Source: Sulfitobacter faviae (GTDB taxonomy: Bacteria > Pseudomonadota > Alphaproteobacteria > Rhodobacterales > Rhodobacteraceae). From it: a DNA stretch of 64,000 nucleotides. The position numbers and the translations under genes were made by a program. Under the pieces are notes generated by a model that worked only from the letters and a program-made list of their open reading frames with translations, did not search any database and was not told the DNA's origin. Numbering within the stretch: position 1 is the first letter of the stretch; the number at the start of each line of letters is the position of its first letter. The stretch is taken from NCBI RefSeq assembly GCF_029870955.1, contig NZ_PGFQ01000001.1, positions 62,001 through 126,000 on the forward strand. The letters run 5' to 3'. Below, in pieces: positions 8,277 through 15,741 of the stretch.

Positions 8277-9977
8277 TTACTTTGGCAGAACGATTTTCAC
8301 CGGGGTCCGGGCGCCTTCCCCCACGGTGTTCAGTTTCGAGATATGGCTTTCCACCACATCCCAGATCGGCGGGCCTTCGGTGCCCTCGTTGACCGAGGCC
8401 CAGCCAGCCACAACATAACTGCGCTGCGGATCAATCGGCTCGCCGGTGCTGAGCAAGGTCATGTCACTGATGCGCTCACCCTGCGGCTTGGCGATGTCCA
8501 TCTTGAAGCCCATGCCACCGACGCGCACCATGTCCCCGCCCTGCTGGTAATAGGGATCGGGGTTGAACAGGTTGTCGCCCACGTCCTCCAGCACGACTTT
8601 CAGGAATTCGCCCGTCATTTCCGTGCGGTAGGCATTGGGATAGGTCATTGAGGTGACGTTAAAGATGTCCTCGCGGGTGATGTCCTGCCCCGGCAAGATC
8701 GACGGCCCCCAACGCACCCCGGGGCTGAGCGCGATCTCGGCGTCGCGCTCGCTCAGCAGCGCATCGCAAATGAGGTCATCCCACGTCCCGTTGAAATTGC
8801 CCCGGCGGTAGAGCAGCGCATCGCTCTGCCCCACCACATGGGTCAGATCCTCAAGGAAGGGCGCGCGCTGTGCGTCGATCAGCTTTGCCACCTCGGCATC
8901 GGGCGTGATGAGATCCGAGAAGATCGGGATGAGCTTGTGCCGCAGCCCCATCATCTTGCCGTCACGCACGTCCAGATCGACGCGGGAGACGAATTTCCCG
9001 TTCGAGCCAGAGGCGATGATATGGGTCTCGCCCACCAGAACCGGTTCGGGCAGCGCGTCATGGGTGTGGCCCGATAGGATCACGTCGATCCCCTTAACGA
9101 TACCGGCCATTTTCTTGTCGACGTCAAAACCGTTGTGGCTGAGGCAGACCACCAATTCAGCCCCCTGTGCGCGGACCTCATTGACCATCTGCTGCATATG
9201 CTCGTCGCGGATGCCAAAGGAGTATTCGGGGAACATCCATCCGGGGTTGGCGATCGGCATATAGGGAAAAGCCTGACCGATGACGGCGATCTTCACGCCG
9301 CCGCGCTCGAAGAATTCGTAAGGCTTGAACAGCTCCGCCGGCTCGTCCCATTCGCGGTCGAAAATGTTCTGGCCGAGAGCGGCAAAGGGCAGCCCCTCGA
9401 CGATCTCCTGCACCCGTTCGGAGCCCAAGGTGAACTCCCAGTGAAAGGTCATTGCGTCGGGCTTCAGCGCGTTCATCACGTTGACCATGTCCTGCCCCTC
9501 GGTCTTCAGGCAAGTCATCGAGCCGTGCCATGTATCGCCGCCATCCAAGAGCAGCGCGTCGGGCCGGTCGGCGCGGATGGCGTTCAGCACGGTGGCCACG
9601 CGGTCGAGCCCGCCGACCTTGCCGTAGGCCTGCGCTTGGGCCACGAAATCGTCGTAGGTCAGGGCATAATCCAGCGGCGTGCCGCCGCCGATGCCGTAGC
9701 GGACGCGAAAATCCTCGCCGGTGATATGGGGCACCTTGCCCCGGTTCTCGCCCACGCCGATGTTCACGGCGGGCTCGCGGAAATAGATCGGCTTCAGCTG
9801 GGCATGGATGTCGGTCACATGCATCAGGGTGACATTGCCGAACTTCTCGAACTCCAGCAGCGCGTCCTGATCAAAGCGGTCCTGCGCCGCCAGCCGCGCC
9901 CAGTTGCCGAAGCCCGAGCCGCCGTAGATGGAGGCCGCAGCCATGGACATTTGCAGAAAATCACGGCGAGACAGCAT
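8277..9977 (-). CDS. soxB: Thiosulfohydrolase SoxB
   Basis: SoxB hydrolyses the sulfate group from the cysteine-S-thiosulfonate on SoxY. The chosen ATG at 9977 follows a GGAG site and gives 566 residues; an in-frame GTG lies 15 bases upstream. The protein begins with a twin-arginine signal (MLSRRDFLQMSMAAASIYGG). Metallophosphatase and 5'-nucleotidase motifs are visible: LMHVTDIHAQLKP, DGGDTWHGS, LSHNGFD and LSGHTHD, which supply the dinuclear manganese ligands. The C-terminal nucleotidase-like domain includes GNFNGTWDDLICDALL. Gene order soxA-soxB-soxC is canonical. Confidence 0.97.
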   Translation of the reverse strand: MLSRRDFLQMSMAAASIYGGSGFGNWARLAAQDRFDQDALLEFEKFGNVTLMHVTDIHAQLKPIYFREPAVNIGVGENRGKVPHITGEDFRVRYGIGGGTPLDYALTYDDFVAQAQAYGKVGGLDRVATVLNAIRADRPDALLLDGGDTWHGSMTCLKTEGQDMVNVMNALKPDAMTFHWEFTLGSERVQEIVEGLPFAALGQNIFDREWDEPAELFKPYEFFERGGVKIAVIGQAFPYMPIANPGWMFPEYSFGIRDEHMQQMVNEVRAQGAELVVCLSHNGFDVDKKMAGIVKGIDVILSGHTHDALPEPVLVGETHIIASGSNGKFVSRVDLDVRDGKMMGLRHKLIPIFSDLITPDAEVAKLIDAQRAPFLEDLTHVVGQSDALLYRRGNFNGTWDDLICDALLSERDAEIALSPGVRWGPSILPGQDITREDIFNVTSMTYPNAYRTEMTGEFLKVVLEDVGDNLFNPDPYYQQGGDMVRVGGMGFKMDIAKPQGERISDMTLLSTGEPIDPQRSYVVAGWASVNEGTEGPPIWDVVESHISKLNTVGEGARTPVKIVLPK

Positions 9978-10064
9978 GTTACGCTCCAGCACTTGAAAAC
10001 AGGGAAAGGCCCCGCCCCCATGCGGGGGGCGGGATCAGGTCAGGCGAAACGCCCGGAAGTTAAA

Positions 10065-10916
10065 TCAGTTACGCACCGAGGGGGCTTCGACCGACAGGCC
10101 GTTGCCGCGGCTGGCGACGTAAAGCTCCAGCGCCACGAACTCGGGGCTGCCGGGGCTGAAGGTCTCGGCCCGCGTGTCGCGCACGCAGCCCTTGAAACGC
10201 GCATGGGCGCTGTTGAGCTTGGTGTTCTTCAGACGGTAGACCGGGAAGCCGTTGATCTGGCCCTGGCTCAGGTGGTCAGCCCGGATCATGTTGCCGTAGT
10301 TGTCCTCGTGGCAATTGGCGCAGCTCAGCTCGAGCTGGCCGTAGCGGGTGTAGTACATCTCCTTGCCCTGCTCCCATGTGCTCTGGGCCGGGCCGTCGAT
10401 CGCCACGTTGACCGGCATGCCGCGCGACTGAACCGAGATCAGCGCCTCCATTGCCGTCATCTGGCTGCCAGTGTACTTGTAGGGCTCTGCGCCCATCTGG
10501 TTCTCGCGGCAGTCGTTGATCTGCTGCGCCAGCGTGCGCACCTCGCCCGCGTCCTCGTTCCACTTCGGATAGACCGCGCGGACCCCCTTCATAGAGGTCT
10601 CGACATCGTTGTGGCAGGAGGCGCAGGATTTGCCCTCGCTGCCCTCTGCCGTGTCCCAAGCCGCCTGCGCCTGATCGACAAAGATCATCCCGGAGTTGTC
10701 GAAGTCGTCCATTTGAAGCTGCTGCGTCTCATCCGAGCGGAAACGCCAGCCAGACATGATCTCGGGCAAGGCGCCGTCGAGATGCGCAGGCGCATCGGTC
10801 TTGGTCACCATCTCGATCTCGCCGTTGACGACAAGCTCGGCCTCCTCATCGGCGGCCCCCAGCGTGGGGGCGGCCACCAAAAGCGCCGCGACCGCGGTCA
10901 TTGCCTTGAATTTCAT
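10065..10916 (-). CDS. soxA: Sulfur oxidation diheme cytochrome SoxA
   Basis: SoxA joins SoxX to form the c-type cytochrome that attaches thiosulfate oxidatively to SoxY. The ATG at 10916 follows GGAGGAA and gives 283 residues with a signal peptide (MKFKAMTAVAALLVAAPTLG). Two heme motifs are present, CASCH and CANCH, so this is the diheme form. The cysteine in RFKGCVRDTRAE is the conserved heme-ligating and catalytic persulfide cysteine of the family. It lies between soxZ and soxB on the minus strand. Confidence 0.96.
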   Translation of the reverse strand: MKFKAMTAVAALLVAAPTLGAADEEAELVVNGEIEMVTKTDAPAHLDGALPEIMSGWRFRSDETQQLQMDDFDNSGMIFVDQAQAAWDTAEGSEGKSCASCHNDVETSMKGVRAVYPKWNEDAGEVRTLAQQINDCRENQMGAEPYKYTGSQMTAMEALISVQSRGMPVNVAIDGPAQSTWEQGKEMYYTRYGQLELSCANCHEDNYGNMIRADHLSQGQINGFPVYRLKNTKLNSAHARFKGCVRDTRAETFSPGSPEFVALELYVASRGNGLSVEAPSVRN

Positions 10917-10960
10917 GTCTTTCCTCCCTGTTCCATGCGCCGCTTGGCTGACCCGATGGG

Positions 10961-11290
10961 TCAGCCGACGGCGATGGATTTGACTTCTTCGTAGACCGAA
11001 CCGTCGTCGTCGTACCACGTGAATTTGAACTCACCCGCTTCCGGAACGGTGGCGTCGAATTCGAAATAGGGGTTGGTCGACATCGCCGGTTCCATCTTCA
11101 CATCGATCACGCTCTCGCCGTTGAACTCGGCGGTGAAGCGGTTGATGATCGAACGCGGGATGACGTTGCCGTCGCTGTCCTTGCGCTGGCCCGATTCCAT
11201 CGGGTGGCTGATCAGCGTCTTGATCGTGATGACCTCGCCGGCCTCGGCCTTTTTCGGCACTTTGACGCGGGGTGTTACACCTTCTGCCAT
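10961..11290 (-). CDS. soxZ: Thiosulfate oxidation carrier complex protein SoxZ
   Basis: SoxZ is the scaffold half of the SoxYZ carrier. At 109 residues it has the normal length and features: TPRVKVPKKAEAGEVITIKT, the SHPMESGQRKDSDGNVIPR block and a C-terminal immunoglobulin-like strand pattern (FKFTWYDDDGSVYEEVKSI). It has no signal peptide; it is known to be co-exported with SoxY by the Tat path. An AGGAG site precedes its ATG, 31 bases after soxY. Confidence 0.96.
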   Translation of the reverse strand: MAEGVTPRVKVPKKAEAGEVITIKTLISHPMESGQRKDSDGNVIPRSIINRFTAEFNGESVIDVKMEPAMSTNPYFEFDATVPEAGEFKFTWYDDDGSVYEEVKSIAVG

Positions 11291-11321
11291 TTTCTAAACT
11301 CCTGGTTTGGGGCGCGCGGGC

Positions 11322-11741
11322 TTAGCCGCCGCAGCCACCGATTGTAACTTTGATCTCGGCGCTGGTGCGGGCGAATGTGCCGTCTTCCAGCTTGGCGATG
11401 GCGATGACGTCTTGGGTCTGCGCCAGCCGGATGCGGGTGGAGGCGCTGCGGCTGCCTGCCAGCGGGCCGAAGTTGAAGGTGCCCACGGGCGGCGTCGGGT
11501 TGCCCGCGGCCAGCACCATGATGACCGAAGCGCCCGGCGCCTCGACCGAGATTGGCACGGTGTTGCCGTTCTCGGCGATCTCGGGCGCGGTCAGGGTCAC
11601 GCCGGTGTCGGCCATGTCGGCCCCGCCGGTGAATTCCGCGATCAGTTCGTCCACCGTGGCGGCCGAAGCCCCCACCGGCAGGATGGTCAGCGCCATGGCG
11701 CCAAGGCCGAGGCCCAGAGTTTCACGTCTTGAGAAGTTCAT
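11322..11741 (-). CDS. soxY: Thiosulfate oxidation carrier protein SoxY
   Basis: SoxY carries the sulfur intermediates on the cysteine of a flexible C-terminal arm. The 139-residue protein ends in VTIGGCGG, the diagnostic GGCGG swinging arm. The N terminus is a twin-arginine signal (MNFSRRETLGLGLGAMAL), consistent with export with SoxZ. A strong ribosome site (AAGGAG) lies 9 bases upstream of the ATG. The gap to soxX is about 120 bases and rich in short inverted repeats. Confidence 0.97.
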   Translation of the reverse strand: MNFSRRETLGLGLGAMALTILPVGASAATVDELIAEFTGGADMADTGVTLTAPEIAENGNTVPISVEAPGASVIMVLAAGNPTPPVGTFNFGPLAGSRSASTRIRLAQTQDVIAIAKLEDGTFARTSAEIKVTIGGCGG

Positions 11742-11863
11742 CTCTCATCTCCTTGTTCGTCTGCGGCGCGGGGCGCCGTCATTCCGTTCCACGAGGCTTA
11801 GGCTCGCGATCTCTTGCACCGGTCCACCGCCGCCGCCTGCTCTCGCAGGGCGGCGGGGCCGCG

Positions 11864-12340
11864 TTACTCTTCCTTAAGCGTCGCCAGAAAGGCCACGACA
11901 TCTTCGATTTGCTGCGCGTCCAGCAGCGGCGGCAAAGGTTCGGTTCCCGCTTTGCCGGTGAACCCGTCGCCGGGGCGGATATAGCCGCTGGTCTTGTAAT
12001 AGGAAGGCATCATCGAGCCTTCAAAGGTCATCTTGCTATTGGCCACGATGCCGCGTAACTCGGCCTCGTTCCAGCGGTCGCCAGCCCCGTCGAGCATCGG
12101 ACCGATTTCGCCCTGAAAGGGAACCTCGCTAAGCGCGCTGATCTGGTGGCAGGCCACGCAGTTGCCCGCCTTCTTGCTGCCGACGATGGCCGCACCCTTG
12201 GCGGCATCGCCGGGTGTCCCGGTCAGGGATTGTTCAACCGAACCATAGTCATCATAGGTCACGTCGGCAGGTGCCACGGTTTCAGCGGCGGCCAGAACGG
12301 GCGCGCCCGACACAATTGCGGCGGCGATCCATCTCATCAT
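11864..12340 (-). CDS. soxX: Sulfur oxidation monoheme cytochrome SoxX
   Basis: SoxX is the small c-type cytochrome subunit of SoxXA. The start at 12340 (MMRWIAAAIVSGAPVLAAA) is chosen because GGAGGAA lies about 7 bases upstream; it gives a signal peptide and 158 residues. The single heme motif is CVACHQIS, followed by the GPMLDGAGDRW segment, with the distal Met probably in SKMTFEGSMMPSYY. It heads the structural genes soxXYZABCD; the candidate SoxR operator at 12429-12444 lies upstream. Confidence 0.95.
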   Translation of the reverse strand: MMRWIAAAIVSGAPVLAAAETVAPADVTYDDYGSVEQSLTGTPGDAAKGAAIVGSKKAGNCVACHQISALSEVPFQGEIGPMLDGAGDRWNEAELRGIVANSKMTFEGSMMPSYYKTSGYIRPGDGFTGKAGTEPLPPLLDAQQIEDVVAFLATLKEE

Positions 12341-12428
12341 CGAAAACTTCCTCCCAGTGCCGATCACGGTGATGTGTGATCCGGTTTACCTGACCCTAAG
12401 ACAGGGATGCGGCGCGGCGCAACAACAA

Positions 12429-12444
12429 ATTCAAACTTTTGAAT
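12429..12444. promoter_or_regulatory. Candidate SoxR operator in the soxW-soxX gap
   Basis: A perfect inverted repeat ATTCAAA-CT-TTTGAAT lies about 90 bases upstream of soxX, in an AT-rich island of a GC-rich region. SoxR of related organisms is known to bind the soxW-soxX gap. It shares ATTCAAA with the elements at 8213-8256 and 13863-13886. Confidence 0.6.
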
Positions 12445-12476
12445 AGCTTTACACGCGCAGGGCCGCTTTCCCCCGG

Positions 12477-13061
12477 TCAATCCGTGCTGCCATTGTTGCG
12501 CTCTTGGATCATCCGCGCGTGGTAGCGTTGGAAATCCTCATCGCCTTCGAATGCATAACGTTCCTCGTTCACCCAAGTGAGCATATCAAGCGTCGTGCCC
12601 TTGCCGAACGCGCCCGGCATCACCGCCACCGCCGCCTGCGGCGCGGTCGCGTCTTCGGCCACCTCATGGGGCAGGAACATCAGCGTCGGGGTGAAGAGAA
12701 TCCCCCATTTCCGCGCCATCTGCTTTTCCGAAAGCGTCTCCCCATCGAAATCGGTCACTTCGATATCGCCATGCAGGTTCAGCTGCACGACAAAATAATT
12801 CTCTTCGATGTAATTGGCGATTTCGGGGGAGGGGAAAACCTCTACGTGCATCTTGGTGCAATAGATGCAGCCGCGTTGCTCGAACATCAGCATCAGACGT
12901 TTGTCCTCGCCCCTAGCCTCCTCCAGATCCTCGCGCAGGTCTTTGAAGGTGTCGCGCATCCAGGGTGTCTTGTGCAGCCCGTCGTCGCCCAGTTCCGCCG
13001 CGGCCAAAGGCCAGGCCAGCATCGCCGCCGCCACTGCGGCTCCTATCCTCGATCCGATCAT
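12477..13061 (-). CDS. soxW: Periplasmic thioredoxin SoxW
   Basis: SoxW is a thioredoxin-fold protein thought to receive electrons through SoxV and keep the SoxY cysteine reduced or repaired. The 194-residue protein has a signal peptide (MIGSRIGAAVAAAMLAWPLAAA) and the active site RGCIYCTK (CxxC), and TPTLMFL supplies the cis-proline segment. GGAGGAGG precedes its ATG. It lies 28 bases after soxV and before the regulated gap leading to soxX. Confidence 0.92.
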   Translation of the reverse strand: MIGSRIGAAVAAAMLAWPLAAAELGDDGLHKTPWMRDTFKDLREDLEEARGEDKRLMLMFEQRGCIYCTKMHVEVFPSPEIANYIEENYFVVQLNLHGDIEVTDFDGETLSEKQMARKWGILFTPTLMFLPHEVAEDATAPQAAVAVMPGAFGKGTTLDMLTWVNEERYAFEGDEDFQRYHARMIQERNNGSTD

Positions 13062-13089
13062 CTTGGCGTCCTCCTCCTGATTGTTGCGT

Positions 13090-13827
13090 CTATCCTAGCG
13101 TCGTGAAGCTGGGGAACCAACGGATCATCGCATCCGCGATCAGTTGCACCCCGCCGGTCACGATCAGCACGGCAAAAAGGATCAGCATCACCCCCATCGC
13201 CTTTTCCACCTTTTGCACCAGCGCCATATGCCGCGCGGCCCAGTTAAGAAACGGTTTGGCGAAAAGCGCGGCCACCACGAAGAGCGCGGTCATCCCCGCG
13301 CCATAGGCGGCCAGCAACAGCCCGCCCCGGGCGATATCGCCCATGCCTGAGGCAATCATCAAGATCGCCGCCAGCGCGGGGCCGACACAGGGCGTCCAGC
13401 CAAAGCCGAAGGCCAGCCCCATGACATAGGCGCCCCAGACCGAGGTGGGCTTGCCGCCCCCCTCCAACCGCGCCTCGCGGTAGAGCAGCGGCACTTTGAT
13501 CACGCCGAGGAAGTGCAGACCAAAGACCGTAAGGATCGCTGCCGCCACCCAGCTCAGCGGCTCAAGGTACTGGGTGAACACCTGCCCGATGGCCGTGGCA
13601 CCCATGCCCAGCAGAACAAAGATCGTCGTGACCCCAAGCGCGAAGAGCAGCGAAGACAACACCAAGCGCCGCTGCGCCCCCGGCGCGATTGCACCATCGC
13701 CGCGCAATTCGGTCACGCTGAGCCCCGCCATATAGCTAAGGTAGAATGGCACCATCGGCAGAATGCAGGGCGTAAAGAAGCTGAGCAGCCCTGCGAAAAG
13801 CGCGCCTGCATAGGTGATGTCGAACAT
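13090..13827 (-). CDS. soxV: CcdA-type membrane thiol transporter SoxV
   Basis: SoxV belongs to the CcdA/DsbD transmembrane family and passes reductant from cytoplasmic thioredoxin to periplasmic SoxW. From MFDITYAGALFAGLLSFFTP it has 245 residues and about six hydrophobic segments. The paired cysteine regions FFTPCILPMVPFYLSYMAG and GWTPCVGPALAAIL are the known redox-active sites. It is the first gene of the minus-strand sox operon, divergent from soxS. Confidence 0.94.
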   Translation of the reverse strand: MFDITYAGALFAGLLSFFTPCILPMVPFYLSYMAGLSVTELRGDGAIAPGAQRRLVLSSLLFALGVTTIFVLLGMGATAIGQVFTQYLEPLSWVAAAILTVFGLHFLGVIKVPLLYREARLEGGGKPTSVWGAYVMGLAFGFGWTPCVGPALAAILMIASGMGDIARGGLLLAAYGAGMTALFVVAALFAKPFLNWAARHMALVQKVEKAMGVMLILFAVLIVTGGVQLIADAMIRWFPSFTTLG

Positions 13828-13862
13828 GTTACCCCCGCCCGCGCCGCGCTGGTCCGCCGCGC

Positions 13863-13886
13863 TTGAACAATTCACATATTCAAATT
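13863..13886. promoter_or_regulatory. Candidate SoxR operator between soxV and soxS
   Basis: The AT-rich stretch holds TTGAA (13863-13867) facing TTCAA (13879-13883) and the sequence TCACATATTCAAATT (13872-13886), which occurs exactly again at 8214-8228. SoxR is known in related bacteria to bind the soxS-soxV intergenic region and repress both directions. Confidence 0.6.
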
Positions 13887-13923
13887 ACGTTGAGTGTCGT
13901 CCAAACGTCAATCAGGCAAGCCG

Positions 13924-14295
13924 ATGATCCGCACCCTGACCGCCTTGAGCCTTGCGGCCCTGACCGCCCTGCCCGCCCGGCCCGTCGAGGCGGTGGAACT
14001 GGTCATGGTCGAACAGCCCGGCTGCATCTATTGCCAGCGTTGGGACGAAGAGATCGCCCCCGCCTACCCCAAGACCGCCGAAGGGGCTTTCGCCCCGCTG
14101 CGCCGCGTCGATATCGCCGCCGTGGAAGAGAGCGTCACCCCGCAGCGCGCGGTGATCTTCACCCCGACCTTTTTGCTGGTCGAAGACGATGTCGAATTGG
14201 GCCGCCTCGAAGGCTACCCCGGTGCGGAGTTCTTCTGGCCCATGCTTGATACGCTCTTGCACGACAAGACCGATTTCGAGGATCCGACCGAATGA
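13924..14295 (+). CDS. soxS: Thioredoxin-like regulator protein SoxS
   Basis: SoxS is a periplasmic thioredoxin-fold protein needed for full sox expression in Paracoccus and made from the divergent soxS-soxR unit. The 123-residue product has a signal peptide (MIRTLTALSLAALTALPARP), the active site PGCIYCQRW (CxxC, the same CIYC as SoxW) and the cis-proline segment FTPTFLL. soxR begins 25 bases later. The start at 13924 follows an AGG-containing site. Confidence 0.9.
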   Translation: MIRTLTALSLAALTALPARPVEAVELVMVEQPGCIYCQRWDEEIAPAYPKTAEGAFAPLRRVDIAAVEESVTPQRAVIFTPTFLLVEDDVELGRLEGYPGAEFFWPMLDTLLHDKTDFEDPTE

Positions 14296-14320
14296 CAAGC
14301 CTGCCCGTGATGACCCCGAC

Positions 14321-14629
14321 ATGTCCCAAGAGGACATGGACCGGATGCTGACCAATGCCGTGACCGCGTCGAATTTCCTCAAGGCGATCAGCCATGAGGG
14401 GCGGTTGATGATCCTGTGTCACCTCATCTCTGGCGAAAAATCGGTGAGCGAGTTGGAAGCGCTGTTGTCCACCCGGCAGGCGGCGGTGTCGCAGCAGCTG
14501 TCGCGGCTCAGACTCGAAGGTCTGGTCACGCCGCGCCGCGATGGCAAGACGATCTATTACCGGCTTGCCGATGACCGGCCCCGCAAGATGCTGGAACTGG
14601 TCTACGAATTGTTCTGCAAGGATGATTGA
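14321..14629 (+). CDS. soxR: ArsR-family transcriptional repressor SoxR
   Basis: SoxR is the ArsR/SmtB-type winged-helix repressor of sox genes. The 102-residue protein has the family core LKAISHEGRLMILCHLISGE, followed by the recognition helix STRQAAVSQQLSRLRLEGLV and the wing RRDGKTIYYRL. The cysteine in LCHL and the one in ELFCKDD near the C terminus are candidates for sulfur or redox sensing. It overlaps the start of soxT by eight bases. Likely targets are the three AT-rich dyads in the sox gaps. Confidence 0.92.
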   Translation: MSQEDMDRMLTNAVTASNFLKAISHEGRLMILCHLISGEKSVSELEALLSTRQAAVSQQLSRLRLEGLVTPRRDGKTIYYRLADDRPRKMLELVYELFCKDD

Positions 14630-15679
14630 GCTTTGGGGCCAGCCGCTGACCGCCGCCCTTCTGGGCGGACTGGGCGGCGTGTTGCTGGGCCTCGCGGCAC
14701 GATTGGGGCGGTTTTGCACGCTGGGCGCGATCGAAGACCTGCTCTATGGCGGATCGGGCGACCGAATGCGGATGTGGGGCTGGCCATCGGCGTGGCGATG
14801 CTGGGCAGTTTCACCCTTGCCAGCTTGGGGCTGATCAACCTCGACCGCGCCTTTCACCTGACGATCGCCTTCTCTTGGGTGCCCGCGGTCTTTGGCGGGC
14901 TGATCTTCGGCTATGGCATGGCGCTGGCGGGCACCTGCGGCTTTGGCGCTTTGGCGCGGTTGGGCGGGGGTGACCTGCGCGCCTTCGTGATTGTCTTGGT
15001 CATGGGGCTTGCGGCCTTTACCGTGCTCTCCGGCCCGCTTGCCCCGGCGCGCGCCCTGCTCTTCCCGCGCCAGATGAACGCCGGGCCGCCGGATGGGATC
15101 GCCCATGCGGTGGCCGCGCTTACCGGCGGATCGGTGGCGCTGATCGGCATTCTGCTGGGCCTCGCGGTCTGCCTGCTGATGCTCGGCGCCCGCAGCTTTC
15201 GCCGCGATCTGCGCAAAGTGGTCTGGGGCGCCGTGGCCGGGCTGGCGATCACCTCGGGCTGGGCGGGCACGGCGTGGCTGGCGCAGACCGGTTTTGGCGC
15301 GCAAACGCTGATGTCGCATAGCTATGCCGCCCCCGTGGGAGAGACGCTGCTCTATGCGATGCAGGGCTCGGTCCGCCCGCTGAGTTTTGGCATCGGCTCG
15401 GTCGCGGGGGTCTGGGTCGGGGCCTTTCTGGGTTCGCTCTGGCAAGGGCATTTCCGCTGGGAAGCCTGCGAAGACCCGCGCGAACTCCGCCGCCAGATAT
15501 TCGGCGCAGGGCTGATGGGGGTTGGTGCGGTGATCGCCATGGGCTGCACCATCGGGCAAGGCATCTCGGCCATCTCGGTGCTGGCCTTCAGCGGGCCGGT
15601 GACCCTCGCCGCGATCTTTGCGGGCGCGGCTTTGGGCCTGCGCCAACTCATCGTAGGATTTCGCCGCAGCACAGTCTGA
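14622..15679 (+). CDS. soxT: YeeE/YedE-family sulfur-compound transporter, SoxT (frame broken)
   Basis: This is a polytopic membrane protein of the YeeE/YedE (thiosulfate permease) family, the position and family of SoxT in other sox loci. The intact protein is about 352 residues. It begins MIELWGQPLTAALLGGLGG and includes the family motifs GRFCTLGAIEDL, FGYGMALAGTCGFGALARLGGG and MGCTIGQGISAISVLAFSGP, with conserved Cys-Gly positions. The frame breaks at the GGGG run 14776-14779; one added G gives MWGLAIGVAMLG and a total length divisible by three. It overlaps the soxR stop, suggesting translational coupling. Confidence 0.85.
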
Positions 15680-15680
15680 C

Positions 15681-15698
15681 GCGTCATAAAACCGTGAC
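15681..15698 (+). promoter_or_regulatory. Candidate Pho box upstream of phoX
   Basis: GCGTCAT (15681-15687), AAAA, CCGTGAC (15692-15698) fits the PhoB pattern of two CTGTCAT-like halves with a four-base spacer (five of seven matches in each half). It begins right after the soxT stop and 61 bases before the phosphatase ATG. This is a pattern match only. Confidence 0.45.
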
Positions 15699-15741
15699 AG
15701 TCATGGTGCAAATGGAGGCCAGCCAAGTCACCTAAGGAAGC

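Noticed and set aside
9135..10994. A 619-codon plus-strand open frame spanning soxB and soxA
   Set aside because: It crosses two firmly identified sox genes in antisense, with low-complexity His/Arg/Leu composition and no ribosome site.
14541..14834. A separate small gene overlapping soxR and soxT
   Set aside because: Its useful part is the true N terminus of soxT; the rest is an out-of-frame reading of soxR.
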